Below, in pieces: positions 55,608 to 64,000 of a stretch of 64,000 nucleotides of DNA. Both the position numbers and the translations under genes were made by a program. Position 1 is the first letter of the stretch; every line of letters begins with the position of its first letter. The notes under the pieces were generated by a model. It had not been told where the DNA came from, searched no databases, and worked only from the letters and a program-made list of their open reading frames with translations. The stretch is from Sipunculus nudus (taxonomy: Eukaryota; Annelida; Sipuncula; Golfingiida; Sipunculidae): the NCBI GenBank assembly GCA_026874595.1, contig CM049315.1, forward strand, positions 8,554,664-8,618,663. Reading direction: 5' to 3'.

Positions 55608-58452
55608 CACACTTCACACACAAAACACTGTAACATTCATTTGGACCCCGTTTTCTGTGTTGTCTTATTATGGCATTGAAGTCTCCTTCGTAGACCCTGG
55701 TGCACACAATCTCCTGGCTTCTGTGTAGGAAGGGACCAGTGGCATGCTACCAACAATCTCTCCATGCTGTACATGTTGAATATAAACACATCTTTTCACA
55801 CATGTACACTGATTATTTTAGAAACTAAATTAATTCAAAGATTTTGATATCTAGAATAATTCAATAAATGTATATGGTAATTTAAATTCAGAAGTGCCTC
55901 ACAATTACTCTTAATTTAACCAGTGGTAGCTATTATCTTGGCAAGTGATACTGCTGCCTGATAAACGTGATTATACATATCCATAATGACCATTATACTT
56001 CTCGTGCAAAAAAAAAGTTTGCGAAAAACCCATTCAGAAACTTAGCTATACATGAGCTCTTTCGCAGTCAATTTTGGCAGTAACAAATGTTTCCATCAGA
56101 TGGCGCTTTGGCCACATGCAAAATAGAGTCTTTGATGTCCCGCAAAAACTTGCCATGAAGTGATCCAGTATTGAACTAAATTGGCAACCATGCCTATAAT
56201 TTATACCATATATAGACTTCTATTCTTGTACTGGTTCTGCTCCGGCAGTACCGTTACTGGCATTACCGGTATATAGAGGCCCCTACCAGTATCAAACCTG
56301 CATTTGGCCAATTATGTTCACTCCGAACTGAAGCGACATGTTCCAAGTGCAGTTATGCTATGTATGCTGGGACTAAGGGTTGTGGGGCGCCACCGTGTGT
56401 ATGTGTAAGAGACTAATCACTCTCATCGGCCGGCCATAATCGAGCACCCCCTTTAAATTTAACGCCTCGCAGAAGACCTCTGCGTCGACCGATTCTGTGG
56501 TGTTGGCCTATGTCTCACCTTCCACCTTCCACCATTCCGAGATGTTCACCGTTCTGTCAGTTAGACCCTTGACAACACATACTCTCTGCGCTTGTGCTAT
56601 TAGAAAAAGATTAAAAGCCCACACATGCACATCCATTCTACAGTTAGGCCAAGTACCACGACAGGCATGCGTTGAAGGCCCGCCTTTCAGAGAGATCCCT
56701 ACTGCGATAACGTTACTTCATACCCCTTGGCTTATGCCCGTTGTAAATATGTAAAAGTAACAGGCTCAAATTACTTTTAACCGGCGTTGTATATGCAAAA
56801 CGCATTAACTGTGGCACTATTAACAATGTGTGTATTGCCCACAAAATATGTTCACACCAAATTTTGTCTGTACAGGATAATATTCGACTCTATGATCCAG
56901 TGTTTTCTGTATGCCAATAATGAAAGCGCAAACAGTCGTCCGTCAAATACAAAGACCGAGTTTAACCGTGTGGCCTTTTTATGACTTGGTATAAAGTTAT
57001 CCCGTGTTACAAATTCTTTCATTCAAATGTCATGTGTTCCGATCTTTTCTAAGCTACACTTCTTCGACTTTCATGTTGGCTGTATCGATATCGGTACATT
57101 TATCTTTCATAACAAATGCCAACTCTTTTTTACCAATATCACAGAAACATCTAAATAAATCATTCGAAACTTACAGAATTATTGATCATGTGAACTATAA
57201 GCAAAATTAAGCCTTATTGACGCCCTTTGTATAACCCTCTCCGTGCAGGAAAATTACATTGTCACATTTTCCTGTATAAGACTGTATTGTTTGTAACTTA
57301 GCTTTCATAGAGCAGTAAATATTTCATTGTTCCTAGATAAATAATATGTGTATACATGGATATAAATAAAAATAGAAGGCAAAATTTGAGGAGTTAATGA
57401 GCTCGTATACAAAATGTAATATATGTCACGTAGCCATCTCTGGCATGGCTACAACTGCTGATCATATGATTAGTAAGCAAGATTAGCCATGTTAGACTAT
57501 AGATATGGTATTTCAAATAAATGCACCAGCAAAGTGAACGTTAACCCAGGTCTATGGGTATACATCCGTCAGGTGGCGAGAGACATTACATTTTTCCTTC
57601 AGTCTGTCTATCAGCAAATTCACGCACCATGTTCTGAACAGGCTTTGATGAAATATTTGGAGGGTGAGGAAAACAACTATGGAAAACAATCCATTAAATG
57701 TAATAGGTAATCTGTACCCCCTTAAAAATAATTCAGAGTATTCTGCCCTGTTGTTAAGGCTAGTTCATTATAATAGACCCGGGAACATTATTCCAGGGTG
57801 GCTTGAGAATAATCCTGACTGGGGTTCTATTTCTCAAAAAAAAATTCTTCGTTTTTAAATGTTTTATTGATTCAGCTATCATACCCCCTCCCTTCAGCCA
57901 CCTGTAGGGTGAAGAGTTGGCAACGTCTTAGTATTTGTTCGTATCTGTGAATCCAAATTTGTATTCGGGGATATTATAGAGGCCAACCTTGTGTACAATT
58001 TTCTAGAGGAGATTTTCTGATTAGTTTCGTACATACCTACATACATGCAGGCACACGCATATACAGATAGACCTTGACATACCCACGACCCCCTCCCCTT
58101 CAAGGGCGAGATACAAAATATATCTCTAAACGAGAGATTTTGAGGTATTGGCATGCCCGAGTCTTACATAATGTAAACTCCAACCCGGAACTTTCATCAC
58201 ACCGCATAACCTCAACGGCGGAACCCAAATGCAATTTGACATTATGACGTTTCAACCAAATGATACCATCTGACATACCCAGTGCACTTGCAGGCAATAA
58301 AGATAAATATAATAACAAAAAATCTAATAAATAAAAGATACATTTTAATGCGAATATACATGTCGCAGATGATATATTAAATATAATTACTATACAAAGA
58401 GCTAGTATATAACTGTAGCAGGATACATATGTATCTCTCTCTCTAAATATAC

Positions 58453-58488
<36 letters not shown>

Positions 58489-58969
58489 ATATATATATAC
58501 ACTAGTTTATATATATATATATCATTTAGGTTTCACGCTAATATTATTCTTCAATATAAATAAATTAAAATGAAATCTTAATGCAAGCTTTATTTTAAAA
58601 GTTAACGTCTGATGTAAATCAATTTTTTTTGGTACAACCAAGAGTTCTTACGGTGTCCAAAATGTATTGACTTGCTTAACTTTGTTGGACGTTTCATGAA
58701 CATTTAAAAATATGACATCTGAATATTTTCTGTAGTAATATTGTGTACAAAGATATGTTAGATATATGTTCTGAGCTGGACTCCTTACATTTTATATAAG
58801 TATATATACCATTTTTTATGTTTTCGTATTAAGTTACATTATTATATGAATAATAATTATAACATATAAATTATAACATATAAATAATTATTTATCATAT
58901 GTATATACAAAGACATTTCTTTATATAAATCCTTAAAAGATCACTGCGAACTGAAATCTTAATGCAAGC
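55607..58969. other. Intergenic, no gene seen
   Basis: Short frames (for example 56497-56754 and 57489-57710) show no domain or splice context. (AT)n runs lie at about 58449-58525. TGAAATCTTAATGCAAGCTT occurs twice, at 58571-58590 and 58952-58971. The second copy reaches the end of the crystallin-like gene and the first would be in its 3' flank. A minus-strand AATAAAGC near 58588 could be its polyadenylation signal. Confidence 0.45.
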
Positions 58970-59416
58970 TTAATGAATCTTGCCTTCACATTCTCGGTCA
59001 CAGACGCAGTCCACAGAGGAAATGACGTCATTCCAATTGTTCCATCCCCAGAATCCTCGCTTTACAGACCGGAGGTGCATGTGGGTGCCTCCCCTGAAGT
59101 TCCTGTGGTCCCCGGCCCTGCTAGCGTGCTGGTATACACTCAAACAGCAGCCATATTGTACTACGATGGCTGATATCTGGTCGTTCATGGCCTCTAGCTT
59201 CATCACGGCGTCCCCGTCCATGAACTGCCGAGTCTGTCCGTTACAGGAATTCTCCGACGCTGCATGACTATGTTCATAAGCGATGGCGCAGTATTTTCTG
59301 CCCCCGATTGAACTCGGGATCTCTGATGGGGCGGGGCATTTTGCGTTGATGGACACCAAGCATTTTGCCACCAATAGTAGGGCAGGCAGAAGACGCCCAT
59401 ATCGCAAATATCCCAT
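58970..59416 (-). CDS. Secreted beta/gamma-crystallin-like protein, 148 residues
   Basis: Single-exon minus-strand frame. I start it at ATG 59416, not the in-frame ATG at 59557. A TATA box at about 59559-59567 places transcription start near 59535, downstream of the first ATG, and the 59416 start opens with a clean signal peptide (PALLLVAKCLVSINA, cleaved about residue 25). The mature part has eight Cys. NDQISA (78-83) and NDVISS (129-134) fit the N/D-N/D-x-x-S/T-S calcium clamp of beta/gamma-crystallins. YQHASRAGDHRNFRGG fits the Y/F...F.G Greek-key signature. The fold is usually a calcium-binding structural or defence-type extracellular protein; the role here is unknown. The gene stands alone with an AT-rich flank. 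The second clamp is better conserved than the first. Confidence 0.7.
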   Translation of the reverse strand: MGYLRYGRLLPALLLVAKCLVSINAKCPAPSEIPSSIGGRKYCAIAYEHSHAASENSCNGQTRQFMDGDAVMKLEAMNDQISAIVVQYGCCLSVYQHASRAGDHRNFRGGTHMHLRSVKRGFWGWNNWNDVISSVDCVCDRECEGKIH

Positions 59417-59558
59417 GTTTTTTATATCAGCTGACTGGATCGACTTGAGTTCTGACAAGCTGATGTGGCAGCCGGTTGATTTTGCTTGATCTGTCTCTGT
59501 CGTTGTAATCTCAGGTCTTCTTCGTTTGAACCGTGTTGAACCAATTTGTGCAAGCAAA

Positions 59559-59567
59559 CTTATATAG
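59559..59567 (-). promoter_or_regulatory. TATA box of the crystallin-like gene
   Basis: The minus strand reads CCTATATAAGT about 145 bases before the chosen start codon, leaving a 5' UTR of about 115-120 bases. It decides against the upstream ATG. Confidence 0.6.
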
Positions 59568-59599
59568 GTGGACTGTCTGACTTCTCCTGCGGGTTGTGT

Positions 59600-60219
59600 G
59601 GCTTACACTTCAAGAACGGGTCGGTTATATAGTATATAGTAGTGGTAACACGGGAAATCCCCTTTACCAATATGAACTGTTGTATTTATTTAATGGCGTC
59701 ATCGTTTACATGTAATCTCCTGTATATAACCACTGGGGGATTCTATGGAACTATATAGCTGTTTACTTTATTACATGCTGGTCTGAACTAGATTATAAGT
59801 AAAGTCGTCAGGTACAGGAAGTTGAGGTCAATGACACTTTTTTGTACATATTTGCTCAGGAGATCATTTCCGTGAGCAAACATGTGTTATTCCTTCACAT
59901 TGTTTCAATATGGTAATGAGAGTGCATTCTTATGGACCTTGGAGGCATAATCTAATTTGTACCTTCATTAGAAGATAAAATATACCACATGACAGTTAAG
60001 CGATGACAGACCAGGTTCAATTACTTTACCAGAACAACATGTAACCCGTTTATTTCATTAAAACTACCTCCTTTCAAGTGAAGTTTTTTTAATTGCACAC
60101 TGGCTTGAAATCCCTTACAAAAAAGCTAGTTCTGAAGAAAGTCATTAGGCGTGTTATATACCAGCGTGTGTCTTTGCTTACTTCCATTTAAATGTGTACG
60201 TTCTTGAAAATTTTTATGC

Positions 60220-60223
<4 letters not shown>
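59600..60223. other. Intergenic, upstream of the crystallin-like gene
   Basis: No open frame of coding character. It presumably contains upstream control sequence for the minus-strand gene, but no specific site was recognised. Confidence 0.4.
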
Positions 60224-60291
<68 letters not shown>

Positions 60292-60293
60292 AT
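60224..60293. repeat. (AT)n microsatellite, left of the ribozyme-like segment
   Basis: About 70 bases of TA repeat with one TTTA interruption. Confidence 0.9.
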
Positions 60294-60368
60294 GCCGCCA
60301 TGGTCCAAGGGCACCCAACCGTGCTAAAAAGAAATTATAAAACCAATATCGCGAATAGTTGAATTTCA

Positions 60369-60409
60369 GTCACCTGACGAGCCGATGAGGCGAAACCGAC
60401 GGGCGTGAC
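60369..60409 (+). ncRNA. Hammerhead ribozyme-like motif (type I, short stem III)
   Basis: The plus strand folds as stem I GTCAC (60369-60373) with GTGAC (60405-60409), core CTGACGA (60374-60380), and stem II GCC-GATGA-GGC (60381-60391). Then come GAAA (60392-60395), stem III CC-GAC-GG (60396-60402), and position 17 C at 60404. This is the hammerhead order CUGANGA, helix II, GAAA, helix III, UH, helix I. The only core mismatch is G instead of U at position 16.1 (60403), which would weaken or abolish cleavage. Short-stem-III hammerheads are known in Penelope-like retroelements and in retrozymes of animals. The segment lies between two (AT)n tracts (60294-60509). It is probably a relic of such an element. 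Confidence 0.55.
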
Positions 60410-60507
60410 CCAGATTCATCACATATCTATCATATCATGCTCTGTTGCAAAACATAGACCGCTGTGTGACCGCGCAGGAAAGACTGCACACCCGCAGATC
60501 ATTTCTA

Positions 60508-60509
<2 letters not shown>

Positions 60510-60563
<54 letters not shown>

Positions 60564-60576
60564 TATATATATATAT
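60510..60576. repeat. (AT)n microsatellite, right of the ribozyme-like segment
   Basis: About 65 bases of TA repeat closing the 216 bp segment that contains the hammerhead-like fold. Confidence 0.9.
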
Positions 60577-62406
60577 GTAAAGTGTATATAAAAGCAATGG
60601 CATGCTATAGTGGGAAAAGTCATGATTTAGTGTACAGTGTGCCATGTTCTAACAGCTGGGCTTTTATATTTTTACAACAAAAACAACAAGACTTAATTCA
60701 TCATTTCCTAGTACATGTATAAATAATTGGTATATTCTTAGGACCCCCCCCCCCTCCCAAATAACCGCAGTGTCCGCTCCCAGCCGGCTGACATAGACGT
60801 AAACATGGTATGCCTGTCCCAATGCACCTCCTCCGGGGCCGTATTAGTGTTACCCTGTTTTCTCAGAAAACATTAAACGCAGATTATACGCAAACATTTT
60901 ATGATTGATGTAATGGATACCTGCTTGTCCCCAATATACATTAAGAAAGGGTTTACCAACCCAACACATAGGTCAGTATAACCAACATCTTGAGAGGATT
61001 ATAATTTTCTAATTAGCCTATGCATAATTAACCTTTCTAAGTCATTTTTTATTGATACACCTGAGGCCCTCCATGGTGACCCGAGATCAATACTGAGATC
61101 AACGAGAGCTGGCCTTGGAAAACAACCCACTCCTTTGTTATTTTAAGTGGACAATGCCAAAATCATGCACTGCTATACCAGTCCTTACAAACACAGTTAT
61201 ACAATAATATAAAGCCTAATGCCGGTAGACTTGATAGACAAATCGACACAAAGAAAATACGCGTTCGTGTATATTAATGCTTGTACGGCGATACCGTTTC
61301 CTGTTGAATTCTAAGGCAAACTCGAAGGAGACATGGAAAATTTAGCACATTAAATGCTAAGTTATAACGAATATTTGCAAATATATTTTTACTTTGATTT
61401 GTCCTGGGTGACGCAATACATTTAAATAGCCAGACTATAGGAATTGAGAATGATCTGTTCTGATACTCAAACTTCCACCCAGGACACCCCTCTCTCATGT
61501 AGGGGCAAAACTACTGCCTTAAGAGAGATATCTGGCCCAGGTGTGATGGGAATCCTCAAATCTTAAAAGTTTGTTTGTTAAAACACAGATTGACTTTTGT
61601 AAAAAATAAATATTGAATAAGTTAATTTATGGACTAAATTCTGAATCTGAGTGCACACATACGGGCACAAACACAAATTCGAGTATTTTTCCTTTTATTT
61701 TGGATGCAAAAGGGAAACAAATACACTAAATGTATTTCATGTCCTGTTTATTAGATAATGCTGCAATTGTAGCAACTAAGAACCTTAAACATGTTGTTTA
61801 CAACCAAAATGAAAAATCTCTGTGACTTAGCTGGGGGTTATATACTTTATGCACTATTTATTTATGTGAGTAATGAGCCAAACGGAAAAGATAAGCTACA
61901 TATTCATTTATGATAGATCTGTAGAACAAATTGCACGGCTTTCTCTGACATTGTTCTCAAATGACAGTGGCGTAACCGGGATTTAGGAGGCTGAGAATGA
62001 AAATATAATTATTATGAAATAATTATAAAATACTGTACCTTACACTATTAAACATGGAATTTTATTTATTTTAATTACATCCCCAACATACACAAATGCA
62101 ACAAGACCTAAACGTCAAAAGAAAATACTGTTACACGGAAAAAGTCAATATACAATAAAAATAAAGTATCATTTACTACTTGAACCATGCTCCCTTTCCT
62201 GTTACATGCATAGAAAAAAATTCTAACATAAATAAAAGAATATTTAGTATTTATATAAAGTGTCAATAATGTTATGTCTGTGATCAAGACAATTTAATCA
62301 GCAGTCGTACTAATCACAGGTATGACGCTATGGACGCCTTGATCAACCCCCCCCCCCCCCCCCCACCAATAATCCGTCCTTGAATTATCCCCGTCTTTAA
62401 CCTCAA
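60577..62406. other. Intergenic, no gene seen
   Basis: AT-rich sequence with poly-C near 60745 and 62347-62363. The minus-strand frame at 61274-61498 shows no domain. The GTGGCGTAACCGGGATTTAGG word near 61968 may belong to a dispersed repeat. Confidence 0.4.
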
Positions 62407-62573
62407 TCACGTCTCCCAACCACCCCCAGTTTGTCTTTCACCTCCACCACGTCTCACAATGCCGTGACCTTTTCTGCAATTCTCTAAGTCCAAATCCTCG
62501 CAGTTGAACGTGACGGGCGGGAGGTCGCCAGTCACATCCTCGCATGTTGTGAAGCTGTGCATTGTTTGGTCAT
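62407..62573 (-). CDS. Candidate terminal exon of an unrecognised Cys-containing protein
   Basis: On the minus strand, GTCACTTTCTAG|AT is a plausible acceptor. It opens a frame of about 54 residues ending in TGA at 62407-62409. The peptide includes MHSFTTCEDVTGDLPPVTFN and CEDLDLENCRKGHG, then a Gly/Arg-rich end. Regularly spaced Cys and acidic residues give it the look of a secreted protein terminus, but I recognise no family. No partner exon was identified toward 64000, so this remains a hypothesis. Confidence 0.3.
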
Positions 62574-64000
62574 CTAGAAAGTGACATGATAGAGGTCATT
62601 TTCACCAAGTTGTTGATTGTAACGCATTATTGTAGCGCGGACTGATCAAGGGTTTCTGCATGGAGGGGTTTATGTTTAGAACTAAAGAAAAATTCTTGTA
62701 TGGCCCACAGTACAAAAAAAGAGGAATACGGAAGTTTTTTTTTTTCCTTATAGAAAATGCATACATGTATACGTGAAAGGGAAAGGATAATATTAATAAA
62801 TTATATATATTACAACGATAGAAACGATTTATTTTAAGGCCACAGTACAAGAAGGGGAGAATAAGCTTTAAATACGGGAAATTTAATGCAATTTCCTCAA
62901 AGGGGGGTTATATCCCTAACCCACCCCTGTTTCGATATCCGCCCCTGTCATATTAACATGGTCTTAATTAAGCCAGTTAAGAAGACATGATCGTTTTATA
63001 TATAGACAGGTATGACAAGGATGTAACTGTGTCCTCAATGATTTTATGGGCTCAACTGCAAAACAAAATGTTATAAGTAGTCACCAGTAAAGAAACAAGT
63101 TCGTATTCCCAAAAGAAAATGCATACATTTATAAGTGTAAGGGTAATGATAAATTAATAGATTATATAGTGTATTCGTTCAGAATTTTATTTTTACCAAA
63201 TATTTAAGCACTCAGTTACTGTTAGTGCCCAGTCTAATGATTACACAGTGTTGTGCAAGCGCGATATACCATATTCCAATTAAATCTGAAAGGCACTTTG
63301 ACAAAGAAACCCCTGACAAAATTCGATACATTTATATAGCTTACAAAGATTAATATTATTATCAATGGCTATGACAAGTAAGACCCCTGAGCCCTGGCTG
63401 CATGACAAGGCAGGTTAATTGTATAGCCTTCCATGTCACCATATTTTCCTGGAACTGATCATTAAACCCGGATGATCGATAACTGGTGTCAGCACATGAC
63501 TCCCCTTAGGACATCGTGCCCGACAGTTCAAGACCAAAATCTATCATATCCGAGGCGTGGCCGCAGAGGAGTTGGGTGACAAAAGTTGAGTGGTACCACC
63601 GTCAGTTTTGATATAGATATTAGAAGGACATTATTATTATTATAAGCTTCTCCTACCCGTTCATTATTTTGAACTTGTAGAACCGTTTTGCTTCTTACAA
63701 ATGCGACAAATGGTGCTTTAATGTAATAAAGACTGCCTTAAGTATAACATGCCTAAAATAAATTTGTAAATTTATATGCAAAAGCTTATTTCAAGTCTAC
63801 TTACTTCATATTTTATTAATAGAATCAATATTCCTGTTGGTGCACTAGGAACAACTGAACATTTGGTAATGTATGACCCTTTGAGTCTCAGAAAACGTAA
63901 AGATGGCCTAAGGTCCTGATTCAGAGTAACAAACTACTTTTTGCCTTGATACTCACTAACATTTGGCGCTGGAATAACCCCTTTGGAAATAATTAGCGAT
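62574..64000. other. Right end of window, no gene seen
   Basis: AT-rich. If 62407-62573 is a true exon this would be its intron or upstream region, but no convincing second exon was found. AAAATGCATACATGTATA-type and TTATATAG-type words recur near 62755 and 63117, a weak local duplication. Confidence 0.35.

Overview
The window looks like AT-rich nuclear DNA of an invertebrate animal. It has spliced genes with GT-AG introns, several metazoan transposon classes, (AT)n, (CA)n and poly-C/G microsatellites, and dispersed repeats built on TCAAGGTCA-like words. I suspect a lophotrochozoan (mollusc-like) genome, but the sequence alone does not settle the phylum. No prokaryotic, CRISPR or rRNA/tRNA feature was found.

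Layout. 1-314: reverse-strand LTR fragment. 905-2905: decayed Tx1/L1-like LINE. 3576-5290: diverged interspersed repeats. 6850-7793: short inverted-repeat DNA element. 12070-15251: the best host gene, a two-exon KAP-family P-loop NTPase with four membrane helices inserted between Walker A and Walker B. 15950-19401: CR1/L2-type LINE ending in (ATCAT)n, broken by one nonsense codon and three frameshifts. 20536-26292: a 5.8 kb inverted-repeat structure whose arms are ~170 bp tandem repeats. Its core holds a nearly identical 1,024 bp tandem duplication and one candidate captured exon. 26640-27660: second block of the 3.6 kb repeat family.

28919-39163: head-to-tail array of a ~4.3 kb unit carrying a two-exon Mutator-like transposase. 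Units A and B are full length and unit C is interrupted. A Ty3/gypsy-type LTR retrotransposon sits in exon 2 of unit C. The block from the end of unit C exon 1 through most of the retroelement (38540-43778) is present again at 44195-49437. The join between the two copies is a 416 bp copy of the start of yet another element. That element (50684-52024) has GGAGAATTCGC-rich inverted ends and a Ulp1/C48 protease-like exon. The region therefore records nested insertion followed by a complex duplication.

54158-55606: two solo-LTR-like segments, each bounded by (AT)n. 58970-59416 (minus): a small secreted beta/gamma-crystallin-like gene with its own TATA box. 60369-60409: a hammerhead-ribozyme-like fold between two (AT)n tracts, with one core base off consensus. 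62407-62573 (minus): a possible terminal exon of an unrecognised gene.

Most of the window is transposon-derived. The only confident host coding features are the KAP NTPase and the crystallin-like protein; the two isolated exons are tentative. The remaining long stretches show no recognisable gene.
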